This document shows positions 38,360 to 51,628 of a stretch of DNA of 64,000 nucleotides, in pieces. Positions within the stretch are counted from its first letter, which is position 1. Every line of letters begins with the position of its first letter. Below the pieces are notes generated by a model that ran no database searches, was not told the DNA's origin, and saw only the letters and a list, made by a program, of their open reading frames with translations. The stretch comes from Rotaria macrura (lineage: Eukaryota > Rotifera > Eurotatoria > Philodinida > Philodinidae). The stretch spans positions 24,526-88,525 of the forward strand of contig OENT01000651.1 in assembly GCA_900239685.1 (NCBI GenBank), read 5' to 3'. The translations under genes and the position numbers were made by a program.

Positions 38360-40430
38360 ACCTCGGATTTAAATCCGAGTGTTATGTGTACTGAAAAAAG
38401 TAAAAAAATATGGACGGTAGATTGTTTTTGACAGAACTGTCTACAAAATCAAATTTGAGAGTATTAAGGAATACGGGTCAACCGGCTCACGTAGACGAAC
38501 TTCATTCTAATGAACCAGAGCTATGTTCGAACTGCTCTTTTAAACAATTGGAGCTTTCTCAAACATTTCTTTTCAAATGAACGTAACTTGAAGTTATTTT
38601 AGATACTATAATACCGGTGGATCTATAAGCCCTTAAGGCCTATTATATCGAAATACGCATAGGTAATCCTTAAGAACCCCTTAGTGCTCTTATGCAATAG
38701 AACTTGAGGAAATATCCGTACCCATATATTAAAGGACTTGTGGAACTATGATTATCTCATAGAATAGGCCCTGAGGGCTTGCGAATTCCTCATAACACAT
38801 TAAAGGGACCATAGATATCGAGCCCGGGATGCCCCTAATCAATCCTGAAGATGATATCAATAGCTTTTCATGATGATCAAATCATAGAGCCGAACTATTT
38901 CGAAAAATTAAGTTCGTTGAAAAGTAGGCATGTACCAAATGGTGTCTTTAGGTGATAAAGATGACTCATTCTCGGTGTCACGAGTCGTCAGTTCCTGTCA
39001 AACATTTGGTTGCTCTCTACCAAAGTTTTATCGCTCTTTTTGATGATAGGGGTAGATATGTCAAATCCAACTATGAAATGTGCAGGTTTTTATCGAAAAA
39101 CGTGAATTTTCTGTAAAACCCTGCATATTTTACAGTCGGATTTGACATATCTGCCGCTATCATCAGATAGAACAATAAAAGTTGCGTGTAGAGCACCCGA
39201 ATTTTTTGACAGGAGCTGACGGTCCTTGACATCGTCAATGAGTCATCTGTAGCATCTAAAAACAGGATTTCGTGCATCCCCATTGAAAAGAACTGTTCAA
39301 ATGGTTCAATTTATGGTAGTGAATGCTTTGAACAGTTCATCGGTTCAGAGCTAGAACTGAACTTGTCTAGGCAGGAGAGTCATCATAGCATGTGTAAACA
39401 TCAAAAGTATTCTAGCAATCCCTCATATTAAAATTTGATTTTTACTGCCTACTGTTCAACCCATAGGACTTTTCATGAGGATCATTCTGACAATAGAATC
39501 CGATCAGATCCTATAGGAGTCTAATCGGATTTTACATGAATTTCCAATAAAACAACAAATTCCTGTAGGACTCCGGGTCGTGGAATGCTATTCGGATCCC
39601 CAGTGTCCAAATAACATAGAATATTCTTAGTATTCTACTATCGGATTGTGACAGGATCCATCGCTCAGCTCTGACTGCCCACGAATGTAGGCTTCAGGTA
39701 CTAATTAGTGGTCAATTAATTAAATATTTTTTCGGTTGGATCCGTGACCTGGAATCCCGTCGGATTTTGTAGGCTAGTTGGATCCGATATCGGATTCATT
39801 CGTTCGAATTTTGGACGTATGTAGCTCAGATTTGAACTCTTCGCCTTGAAGTACCCCAAGAAAGGCATTTTTCCTAAAACTTGATTACTATTGGTTAGTG
39901 CTCAACCATAGGATTTCAAGGCAATCGAAGCTTAGATTCGAGTTCTCCGCCGCAAAAAACGTCGAAGTATCATCTTTTTGACTGGAAGATGGAGCTTAAA
40001 TTTTGAATCAATTAGAACGCTGACGAAAATAGAACCAATTTTCGTTTAAGTGTCTTTCTAATAGGTGACTGAGACTATTTTTTCCCTGATGTTTTATATA
40101 CCATTTTGTGGCTCGTGAAATTCTCTATCAAATGATATATAATAGTTTGGTATTATATTTGATCATAATTGAAAAATTTCTTTTACGAAAACCGACGTAG
40201 GTCAGTAATCAAATAGAAAAATCACTATTTTCGCTATAACTCAGCAATGCCTCGACGAATCATGCTCATCTTCGAACTCGACCGAGATATTGTTGAGACG
40301 ATACTGTGTGGAAAATTTCATCAAGATCGTACTCTGCTTTCAAAAGTTATCGTGGAAACGGCCGGCCGGAAATGGTCACTGATTCCAGAGTGTACTCACT
40401 TTTTGAGTACACAAAAATGAGTTCTCATCA
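38360..40430 (-). mobile_element. Hairpin-ended dispersed element, copy 2
   Basis: Reading the minus strand from 40428, it begins TGTGTACTCAAAAAGTGAGT and matches copy 1 (29160) for about 200 bp, including AGTTCGAAGATGAG and GCTGAGTTAT. It ends with CAGTACACATAAC followed by the palindrome CTCGGATTTAAATCCGAG (38365-38382). At about 2.07 kb it is more than twice the size of copy 1, and the interiors differ. No transposase-like open frame is visible. It contains an imperfect fold-back at 38959-39250 and several GGATCCGAT/ATCGGATT-like motifs near 39500-39800. Confidence 0.6.
38959..39250. repeat. Imperfect inverted repeat within element copy 2
   Basis: The arm at about 38959-39090 (GATGACTCATT ... 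CAGTTCCTGTCAAA ... AGATATGTCAAATCC ... TGCAGG) is mirrored by the arm at about 39110-39250, with scattered mismatches and a short centre. It can fold into a hairpin of about 290 nt. Confidence 0.7.
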
Positions 40431-43400
40431 TAGACGAGTACTATTGATGTGTAAACTTGACGCGTTTCATACTACTGATTGACTTCATTGAGATATTGCT
40501 AACAATTGGTATGGGCTTAAATACAAATAGAAAAGAGTTGTATTACTTTCATATGTGTCTCATAGAATCATGTTGTCTGATTTGATTTCGATCACAGAGG
40601 TGAATCCACGTCATTTTTGATTGAATCAAAAACATACTACGGTAAAAATGAGTAGCAGGTATTGTCAACATAGAACGAGGGATAACTTCATTATTGTACT
40701 GTAAAGCATATGAATATGCTTATATCATTACACATTTCAGATTTAGGTTGATGATGAATGAATGATTGTCTCGATATTTTTATCTTTATGTTTCGTTGTT
40801 TTTTGAAAGTTGCACGTAATATTAACCTTGAAAATACATTTGTTTGTAAACAAGTGGATCACAGCGATCATAATGCATAAAAATAATTTTAAATCACCTA
40901 GAAAATAGACACGACGATTGAAAAAATGTATTTCGAAATTTCTTTCTAATACAACATGTCGAAAAACTTGAGAATGATAGTTCATGACTGATATTAAGAA
41001 GTATAACTAACGTTGTGAAATAATATCCATGAGAAATTACGCGATGGGTAAGCAGTTTTAGATTCATTTTTGATAAGAAATCCATCGAAATCGGTAGTTT
41101 TTGCTGTTTAGAAGAAAGAATGTCACTGTATCGACAAGTTTTTCTCATATTCAGCCAGTGTATTTTAAAAATAAAATCATGATCTTCTAAATAGATTCAG
41201 AAGATGGATTTTCTGAAAATACGTTGTCAAATGTGAATAATTTTTAATTGTCAAAACATTTTAATAGGGGACTTATTTTCATTATTGGAGATTAGTTAAG
41301 AATGCTAGCGCATTGTTGAAGATTAAACTTTCAAAACTTATTTTACTCAATATTTTCTGTTCTAGAAACTTGATGGACAAAGCGGAAAAAGCTTGTTAAA
41401 AATATTTTCTTCTTGATTCAATATCGATTGATTTTTTCTATTGAACGATGAACATCGCAAATCTCCAATGACAGTAAATCTTATCAAATATAATTCAAAA
41501 AATGATTCTTTCTTCTTTTGATCTGGCATGAATATTAGTTATTAAAACTATTTATTACTAAGTGAATGAATCATGGGGCATGCGTAGTATGTGTTGTACT
41601 ACAAGCGTAATATGCTGTTCTATTGACTAATGCCGACTAAATCAATCAAGATTGACTAGAATCATCTAGTTACAAAAAATAGAATATTGTTTCTCAGTTT
41701 TTATGGTGAATTTCTATTTTAAAATCGACTATTTTGAGTTGTCATGAACTTTTAAATATTCATAATACATTCTCATGTTAACATTATTGATCAGTATTTA
41801 AAGAATAGTACGAGAGAAGCATTAACAACCCTTTTGTAAAAATTCGATAATGTTCATTTTAGTGTAGCTATCTGAAAATATTGTTTCTCATCAGTAAGGT
41901 AATCTTACAGATGTTTAAACTGAATCATAGATTTTGAGTTTGACAGCTTGTTTATGTCTGCTTCAACCGAATTTTATTTTGAACTGTTACTATCAAGTCT
42001 TATTGGTTTATGTAGTTGATATTTCTCTTTGAGTACGAGAAAAACTTTAGATTGATATACGCCTGTGAAGTGTTCTATTTCAATATGCTCTGTTCTATAC
42101 TCTGTTTGTTCTAGTCATGATTTTTCAATTAAGAATATTCATGCTCTCATATTTGAATAATGAGCAGAAAAATCTTGAACGCCAATGTTTTATTTTGTTT
42201 TATTTGTTGTCTCTTGATAAATTGCATTTTTCAGAGAAATAATTATGGCAGACTTTTCTGAACTGTTCATTGGGTTGGTTTTGGCTAATCGTTGTATTTT
42301 TTTTATAACAATAAGAAATTAGAAGACATTTTTTATTCTATTTTCTAGTGATTAAAATGATAATAGCCAATCAGTAGCAATGATGACACAGCAAATATTG
42401 AAATCGATTCATCCATCTAAATTTCTCACATGAGAGACGAAAGAATGAAATTAGAAACTTTCTTGAGTAATTGATACAGGCACTGTGAACTTTTGCCTAG
42501 GATAAAATTTTATACATCTTTGAACAAATAACAAAGTTTGCAATAATTGCTGTTAAAATGATCAATTGAGTATTTTCCTTCGATTTAAATACTGATTGAG
42601 AACCTTCTTGAATTATTATTGTAACGGGATCAATTTACACTTCAACAGCAACGGTAACCAACGCAACTCACTAAACGAGTAGTAGGACTTTTCTCGGTTG
42701 GAATTCATCAAGTCAATTATGAAATGTCCGATATAAAGTTCGCTTTATCCCGTCGTGCTTACAGTAATATGGTGTGACTTTCTGCACAAGTTGACCCAAG
42801 CGTTTTTTTTAATACAAAAAACACCTTGCAATGTTGTCTTTATGATTTGTTTCAAAACTAATGCTTGATTCGTTGTCAAAGCAAACAAAATATGAAAACA
42901 AGATTGCAATTTAAAGGAAAGCCTGACATTCATTACATGTTCCTATATTGTTTTCTATTCATCAACGTAGAATATTTAGTATCACTTTCATGTTATGAGA
43001 AGAGATTAAATTGGAAAACATCACAGTAACCTTTTGTAGATTCGTTCTTATTTATGATGATAAAGCAAGCATAAAAAAATATTTGTCACAAATGAACGGT
43101 GTATTGCAGTAAAAAAGCTAAATTATACACACAAATCCCATTCTGCTTAATAGTGATAATTTTCAAACACTTATTCGAGTTTGAACATCTATGATTGATA
43201 TTTACCTATGCAATGAATTGAACATTAAATATTCATGTCATATTCAAATGATATTAATTTAAAAGACGAGTTGTAGTGAAAATGTTTCCTGAAATGTTAA
43301 ATATTATCCGCTTAAATATGTACTATTGCAACATCATATGGTTTATTTTACAGTTGCATTTGTTGAAGCATACAAGAGAAATTACCTCAATGACGACGTT

Positions 43401-46400
43401 GTCTGAGGGAGTGCTTCTTTGAAATTCCTACGAGTATCTGATCCACATTCGTGATTGTAGCTACCATGAAAATGTTATTGGATAAGGCGTCTAAATAGAT
43501 TTTAGAGAGTAATGTTTAACAGTAGCGTCGATCGTCAGTGAACTATAGTAAGCAAAAACTTGTTTTCAGGCTGCACTTGTCTGCATCCTATAGAAACACA
43601 ATCCTGATTAATTTCTTTCACTTACGTCGCCGTAGTATCAACACAAGGAGAGACGTATTTTTTAGCAATAAGATCACTGTTAGATTTACGTGTGGTTCTA
43701 GTTGGCTAGTTCTATCTGTTCTCATTCGTAAAATTTCAATTTTGTTGAGTGCTCTATACGTTTCGTAACGTATAACTTATGGAGCGATTTGTGGAGCAAG
43801 AATGCAAGTGGTCACTCAGATACAATTAAATGAGAAACTTGAAAGCTTGCAACAAATATTTAAAATTCATGAGCCTCCTACACACATCATTTTTTGGATT
43901 TGTTAAGATATCATCCATTTTCTTCGAAATCTGTCAGCACAATGACTTTCTAGAATTCAATAAAAAACATAGTGTTATATCGCAATTTATTTCAATGTTG
44001 GTGTGCTCTAGAGAAACTTACAAAGAATACTTAAACATGCCACATGCTAGTGGAGATATTTGTGGACTAAAAGTTGTTTGAATTAAACCATGTTTTCATT
44101 ACTATATTTGAATATTAAAACTAAGGTAATTGTAGATCTATTGCTGAAAAAAATACTATGAAATATTATTTTGATTCATCTCGTGGGGATGTGATATTCT
44201 TTTTCGAAGTAACACGATAACTTTTTACAGCACAAAAAAACTGCAAAAGCTAGGTATTGACGGACTAGAGCATTATGAATATTTATCAATTAAACCTATC
44301 TACTTTTTACCTAAGATCATTGCAGCTAATTTGCATAATCAATGTTCAATCATCATTTTCATTGTTTTTGTTCTTTAAGATTTATATGAATCGATAGTAC
44401 AGATTAACCTTTTCATTTGATCTTAATTTCCATCTAGAATCTATCAATACTAAATTCAGCCAATGAAATCCATGGTGGAAATTTTTCGTTACGAAGAAAC
44501 TAATTTCAGTACAGATGTTCTAATATATAATGAGAAGTCGTTAGAATATGGTTAAACACATTCGCACCATATTGTTCACTAGTGAAACAACGAATACATT
44601 TAGGTTCGAAAGAATGAATTTTGAATCGTGGGTTTCCTACGAAACTTGAGTTTTCATGAGAAACATGGTGACAACGAAGAGACTAAAATCAAACACTTCT
44701 AAAGTAATGTCTGTAAAGTTCGTTTAACTTGAACAATTTGTAATTACAATAAAGAAAATCAGTTACAGGGGAATATAATCCATCCAAATCTCTATCGATA
44801 TACTATTCTTAGACTCATTGCTGAGTCTAAGAATAGACAAGAGTTTTGAAAAACATGCCATGTTTTTATAAAAAAAACTGCATACTTTACCGTGAAACAA
44901 TCGAGAGACTATTAGCATGACCACAAGCAATTGAAAATAAAAGCTCTAGCATTACTCTAGTGGAAGTAAAATACATTTTTGTTCTTTTCTTTTCTAATCT
45001 TTAGATGTATGTGTTTTTGATAAGTCCAGTAGTATCATCGTATCATGTATTTGATTCCTATATAATTGATTCAAACGAGAAAGATTTCCATCAATGCTAC
45101 TAATGTTGTAACATATAAACAACACTCAATTGTATTGACTTTTACTACAAATATTCGGAGTTTATTTTGTATTCGAACTAGACTAAATAGTGATTTTTTG
45201 AATTTTTAAAATTTATATATATATATATATCATTCAGTTAGGGATACGGCGATGGCAACTTTGGTTATTATTTCACTTCCACATATTCCTAATTAGTAAG
45301 GACTGTGAACACCGATTCTAATTGTCGATTGTTTTTTTACGGTCAACTCATAGTATTTCAACTTGGAGTTTATTAATACTTATAGACTAATTGTCTGATC
45401 AATATTCATGAGAGTGAATAACTTAAATCTTAATGAATAAAACGATCGAACTCTGCACAAACAAGAAAATATATCCACTTATCACAGTCAAAAAATCGTA
45501 CTCAGTTGTAAAGCATTCCAGAGGCATTTCTCTACTATTTTCAAATTGATATATACCTGATCTTGCCTAGAAAATACGAATTATTTATAGAAAGAAAATA
45601 TCATATCGAGAATCAAAAATTGAGAAAAGGATGCCAGTTGTCTAGTCTGCGAATGCTGGCATGCACTTCGTTAATTTTTTCTTTCATGAAGAAACATTCT
45701 CGCCTCCAAGCCATGCGTCAGTATTCACTCGAATGATGAATTTCGAAAGTGACGAGCGATTAAAACATCACGACAGGGTTCTCATGAAATTCATTTATCT
45801 TCAAAACGTTTCCCAATAAAGATTTCAGTCTAGAAGATTTGATTCATTTTCTGAATCCTGACTTTAAATATACCTTTTTTCATTGCTCTGATTGGTAATA
45901 TTCTTTAGTAAAATTTGATCAATTGTCAACTTAAACTGCTTCGAAGCATATGAATAGAGTCATCTGTATGACATTTCTGAAGTGGCTACAAGTTTTCAAG
46001 TGTCGCAAATAGATAGCTGTTCTGTTGATTTTGGGAAGACCTTTCGACTACTACCAGAAAAATATCGATAGTGTTTTACTTTCATGGATGATGATGATGA
46101 CTTGTGACGCGTTTATAATTACTAACGAATTTCTCATTAGTATCTTTCGGATCGCAAATGACTAAATAAACAAACAAGAATTATTGATCCGTTTTTCTCC
46201 ATTGAGCAATATGTAACATGAAGTAACACGAAACTGTAGGGTCAATACAAAACTAGAGGATAAATGACTGATCATGTGGAGTTTATACAAATTCTACTTC
46301 TTGATATGGAAAACGGTTTCTTTTGCATTCAAGAGCATTTTATTTCATGTTTTGTGATCTAACTACTAGAAAGATTGTTGAGCCGAAATAGAATAACGAC

Positions 46401-48336
46401 CGAGTGTGTCACCGTCAAATTTTACATCACTTGGTACATGAATTTAAATACTTCAGACAATGGCAACATTTCTCATCTTTAATGATTCGGTCTTATTCTT
46501 TGTTTTTTTTTGCAGTACTACTATTCCAAAAATGAATATAAACTTACTATTTTTTCCTTCCTCGTATTGGATTAAAGAAAATCTCTCCCAACAAAAGTCA
46601 AACTGCTACCCATTTTCAAATTCAAATTTGGAGAGTGATGACTGCGTCAACATTAAATAATATTATCATAAATATCATAATTACTGAAACGTTTTCTTGA
46701 AAAATTCGTTCTACATCAGAATTAATCTTAAATCATAATCAATTACACTAATTGAAACAGCATCATCGATAGATGGTATTCGAAAATTCGCGTTAAATTG
46801 TAAAATATTTGTGACATCTGCTGTACTGTGTACACAAATATACAAACTTATCAAAATGCAAATAAATGCCGTAAACTAATGCAAAAAGCAAGGACATGCA
46901 TATACTCCAAGGTTTTCTATCTTTTCATAGAAAATACATTTTATCATTCATGAAATTTAATTGTGTTAACATATACATTGGAAAATTTCTGTATATTCAT
47001 ACAAGATCGAATGGCTCCCAATGTAGAAATCAAGTTTGTATTGGCGTGTATACACAAAGTTATAAAACATTTGCAGAATGTTAAATTTCTCGATGGACAT
47101 GCAAATAGGAGTTGAGTATTTCCTCTAGTAAATATCTATTGGTATTTTTATTCGTTTCAATTCAATCGCTCGTCGAAATAGTCAAAGTCTCTCAGTACGC
47201 GAAAGTCCGAGATATACTTTAAAAAAAAGAGTCTCGTGTATGTGTTACTTATAATTTTTAGATCTATTCATATCGCTCCAGTTTCTATTGAACTTCTAAT
47301 TCAATTTGGTAGTCAAATCGTTTACATAGTAATCTAGAATATTCTTAAGATTAAACAGTTTTTTATGTTCGTCAATACAGAAATTAAATGGATTCAGTAA
47401 CATACCATAGAATTCAATGTCAACGCACATCTACTTTACCTTGTCATGATTTCAAACACAGGTCATGAAAATGCACATCACATGCGTCTGCGCAGTAATT
47501 TGAATACGGTTACACCTGACTTTCCAAGGTTTTGTCCTTGATCTGATAAAGTGAACTATACGCCTAGTCTTGCCATATTCATCGGTTACATGGTTGATAC
47601 AGAGCATGAACAAATTAAGAAATACATAAGCCTATTTCTACGACAATGCTTTTCCGTACTGTAAATTTTCATTCATCACTTGCAATATAATGTAATCATT
47701 CGTCACACTAATATTACTACTAACTTCTGTGTTAGATGACATAAAACCTTGGTTTTTTTTCTCAAATTTAGTTTAAACTAAAAAAATATACGAATGTGAC
47801 ACTTGATCACCCATATTCTCGATAATTTCACCAGGCACATACCTCTAAGTATTACAACGTTTCGATTCGTTTTCATCAATCTATGAATGATGCTTAACTA
47901 TTTTGATAAAATGCTCAACTCGTATTAGTATTCCATTTATTTGGGATAGAGTAGTTTCAAATTTTAATTTCACTGCATCATAAATGCAAGTAATCATCTC
48001 TTTGAATTATTTAACAACTATTGAACCAATGAGAAAAAAGAAATTTTTTCTTCTCCAATTTTTGTATTAAATAAGAAAAATCACCACTAAAAAATATGAT
48101 GATAAAACATAACAAAAAAAACGGTGAGCAACGGTAACACAGAAGAAAAGAAGCGTTCAAGCAGAAATAAAAACAATAGAAATCATAATTAAAAGACATA
48201 AAAGAAACAATACTATTTGTTTCATGTTACAACAGTCTAAGTCGATAATCTTGGATATTTCATTAGTTACGTTATATTTGTCAACAAAAAATATTAGTAC
48301 GTTATATGTTTCGTATGATGATATATCAGTTGTCCT
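40431..48336. other. Long interval without a supported gene
   Basis: About 7.9 kb of AT-rich sequence between repeat element copy 2 and EF-hand copy B. Open frames are short (under 90 codons) and show no recognised motif in either strand. A (TA)n tract lies near 45217-45230 and a perfect 15-bp-stem hairpin at 44803-44836. Confidence 0.5.
44803..44836. repeat. Perfect 15-bp hairpin
   Basis: CTATTCTTAGACTCA and its exact reverse complement are separated by four bases (TTGC). The function is unknown. Confidence 0.85.
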
Positions 48337-50000
48337 TTAAAGATTGCCACCTAGGTATACAGATAACCACGTTTTAGTTAAAATTTTCCTCGAATTGTAA
48401 TATTTATTGAAACAAATGCTTACTAAGAAATTTCCTGAGTTCAGCTTGGTCGATGCTACCATCCCGATTAATATCAGCAAGATCAAAAGTATCAGCTACA
48501 CTACTAGCACCACCAGATGAGAAGCTCGATGATTCGAATGATGATGCACCAAAACCACCGCCTGCAGCACCTACATCTAAACCACTACCTACACCTTCAA
48601 CAATGACGCCACCATCTGATACGTTAGCACCAGCTTCGAAACCTGTTGAAATACCAGCTGATTCAGCGCTAAATGTACTAGCCGTGTTACTAGTAGCGAA
48701 ACCACTAGGTGTTGACTGTTAACAGAAACGAATGGTTGATTTCAATGACAAATAACAATATAAGCAATTATCTTACGATATCTTCGACAACACCAGCAGA
48801 ACGAGCTTGAGCAAGAAGTGATGAGGCATCAAGAAGTTGAGCACCATATTGTTGAACATAGGCAGCTGGGTTAGCTGCAACAACACCGAGGCGTTGAAAT
48901 TGACGAACAACGCGAACCTGCACTGCCTCGTATTGAATGATGACGTTGCGTGGTGCTGCGTATGCTTTAGCAGCAGCAGCACGTTGAACGATAGTGCGGC
49001 GTTTAGCCTGTGGTCCATATGGAACCCAACGTTCAATGATGATATCACCTGAAATCAATCATCAACATTGCAGGAAAACTACACAAAGAAAATACGTAGA
49101 AGTACGAACGTGGTTTGGGTGGGAGGGGAGGAAGGCGTTCGATGATGACTGATCGTGGTGGAACTGGTAGACCAGGTAAACGACGAATGACAGTTTGTGA
49201 CGCAAGTACTTGTGGTGGTACGGGTGGTTTTTCACGGAGAACGAGTGGTGGTGGTGTTGGCAGAGGAGGAGCTTGTTGGCGAATTCGAAGTGGTGGTGGT
49301 GGAGGTGGTTGAGGTGGACGAACTTCTTTGATGACGAGTGGCTAGAATAAGAGCGAAAAGCAGTAGTTCATCTTATGCAACATCAGTAATGATGTAGAAC
49401 GCTTACTCCTGGAGGTGGGAGAGGTGGGGGTTGAAGGAATCGAACTTTGATATTCTGTGTATATGTTTGTACACCACCAACAGATCCACGAAGAATGATT
49501 CGTGGATTCGGATCATTAAAGAGACCCTGAGAATCGACCGCATATTGTTGTACTGCAGTAGTCGCAGCTGCTGATGAGTCAAAAGCTGCTTCACTTGCAA
49601 CGACAGCAGCCTCCCCACTCACTCCAACGTTGTTTGAATAAGACTCATAATTGCTGGAGCCGTCAGCCTGTTCACCATCGGCAGCAAATGATACACCATA
49701 CGCAGTACCAAGAGTTCCACCTGATGCTGATGATACTTCAAACGATGCTGGTTCAAAGTTAGAGCTGGTACCAGCGAAACTAGCACCAGTTCTGACATCT
49801 GCTGCAGCACCAGTACTAATATTTTGACCTAAAAAAAGAATTTCTACTATCTATGAAAACACGCACAATAGAACGACATATTCTAACTTACCGAGGAACT
49901 GACGAAATTCACCAAGATCTAGATGCCCGTCTTTGTTAATGTCGGCCTGTTGGAATGTGGTATCAGCACTTTCAGATGATCGGTATGAATAGCTAGCCAT
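48337..50000 (-). CDS. EF-hand/IIIER-motif family, copy B (intact)
   Basis: Unrecognised family; about 446 aa with no interruption. Minus-strand exons: 50000-49892, 49828-49407, 49341-49110, 49048-48777, 48715-48424 and 48350-48337, all phase-consistent. EF-hand loop 1 is DINKDGHLDLGE (residues 20-31). Residues 37-165 or so are Ser/Gly/Ala-rich and low complexity. Then come QTYTQNIKVRFLQPPPLPPPG, a Pro-rich module (PLVIKEVRPPQ, RIRQQAPPLP, LVLREKPPVPP, VIRRLPGLP, VIIERLPPLPP), and a conserved block DIIIERWVPYG, IVQRAAAA, NVIIQYEAVQVRVVRQF, YVQQYGAQLLDASSLLAQA. EF-hand loop 2 is DINRDGSIDQAE (426-437), followed by a tiny last exon. There is no signal peptide or membrane segment. Likely a Ca2+-responsive structural or scaffold protein, which is inference only. 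The start is supported by copies A, C and D. Confidence 0.85.
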
Positions 50001-50743
50001 GATTTTTGGTACAATGAGGGTGTGATTAGACAGTTGGGAAGTGAAAGTTCGAAGTGAAGATATTCTGTGCACGGATCAATACTTATATACTCCCAAGCGA
50101 TCATGCATAGAAAGAGAGAGAGATGAACTTGGAATGCGAGTGTTAGAATCAACGGTATATTTTCGGTCGAGCGCCTTTCAACCTTGTTCATAAAGGTCGC
50201 TTTTGTGCATGAAACAATGAACAGCCCATGAAAAAAAAATGGAACACAAAGAGTGACAGTGATAGTCAAGGGACAAAAACGAGTTAGAAAAAAAAATCTC
50301 TTGAAAAAATCTTCCTTTCATATACAAAAGAACGGAGGGTAGAAGAAATATATATACTGTCTTTTTATCGATGTCATGTATCCACATGAATGAATTAACC
50401 CCAAGATTAACATGATTCAAGGTTTACATAATGATCGAAGGCTCATTTTAATAAGAATATTTTTACACTAAGCTATACACTACAGAACATAAATTGTGAT
50501 CTACAGGAGGCTACTCTACAACATAGAAAGGTAGCCTGATAACAACAGCGTCCCTCATTTTAGTGTTCAATCGTTTTGGAAAACAAATGCACAAAAATAT
50601 TTCTCAGACATGTAGATAGCCTATTTTCAATGCCTTCATAAAATCAGTGTATTCTCTTTCGACAGCAATGAACACTATCTCTTTCCAAATTCAGGGAAGG
50701 TTACCATATTAGTCGTATCTTGGCTCTGCCGAAAGGTGAAACG
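50001..50743. other. Upstream region of copy B
   Basis: Holds the copy B promoter and AT-rich sequence up to the left arm of the long inverted repeat. No gene is seen. Confidence 0.55.
50081..50105 (-). promoter_or_regulatory. TATA box and CATGATCG motif of copy B
   Basis: On the minus strand GTATATAAGT lies about 85 bp before the ATG at 50000, with CATGATCG (50098-50105) just upstream. It matches the arrangement at copy A. Confidence 0.6.
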
Positions 50744-51628
50744 AATACTTGCCTACCTACTTCATCCTATTAATCACGCCACTGTATTATACGTTCTTTC
50801 TTAGCCATCATCGTTATCTTATCATCGACTACAGTTTACAATTTACAATACGAGAATCATGCTGTGTGTTCGAATATCAAACATGCCTCCACTCTACAAC
50901 AAAAACGAAACAAACAACCGATTTCTTCATGTACAATAACAACTGATAAAATTCATTCATTTCTCTTGCAAATGAACAGAATCATAGTGTGTTCTCGATT
51001 ACAATCAATCCAACATTAAATTAATGACTTTCTTAGCGAATGATAAATACAACTACTAAACCAGTTTCTCAACGTTTATTCGTTCATGGTTAATATTCGT
51101 CGATGGCGAAAACCGAAGCTGATCAATGCGTATTCACCACAACCGTTTGACTGTGAGCATTGACAACAACGTTCAGTGTCGTATCTTTATCATTTCTATT
51201 TTCCCTACGAAAACAGCACTGACGGATGTTCGGACAGCTTTTAGTATGAACGACACACTGACGTTTTCATGTTCATCGTTTCTCAATGTTATCATTGATT
51301 TTAGTTGATACACGTATTATAGGAAACATTGGGGAAAGATATTAGACAAAATTGGTCATCTCCTTGCATCTATGAATCATTTTTGTGATGAAACGCATCG
51401 GAATCAACACAATTCATCATCAGCTGTCCATGAAAAAGAATCGCACCTAATGGATGTTGTCTTATGCATGTCGGCTAAGATTAAGAATCAGCAGAGCATC
51501 GAATTGAGAGGAACAATAATAATTCATGCTGTTCTTGATTTGAAAAAATGAATAGGATAAAATATCAATGAAATGAAAAATTCAGATGCATTAATTAGAT
51601 AAGCGGAAGAGAAGAGCAATTATATGAA
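50744..51628 (+). repeat. Long inverted repeat, left arm
   Basis: About 885 bp. The reverse complement recurs at 54569-55453, with one mismatch near the outer end (50748/55449) and none found elsewhere by eye. The outer boundary reads TA-CTTGCCTACC here and GGTAGGCAAA-TA at the other end, so a TA target duplication is possible. Short open frames within it (up to 65 codons) look fortuitous. Confidence 0.9.

Noticed and set aside
29160..40430. The two hairpin ends as termini of one 11-kb transposon carrying DZF exons, STK19 and copy A
   Set aside because: Each copy has its own opposite-end motif (near 30004 and 38386), so they are two separate short elements.
50749..50946. 65-codon frame duplicated in both inverted repeat arms
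   Set aside because: Its identity between arms simply reflects the perfect DNA repeat; it starts with TTG and has no recognisable domain.
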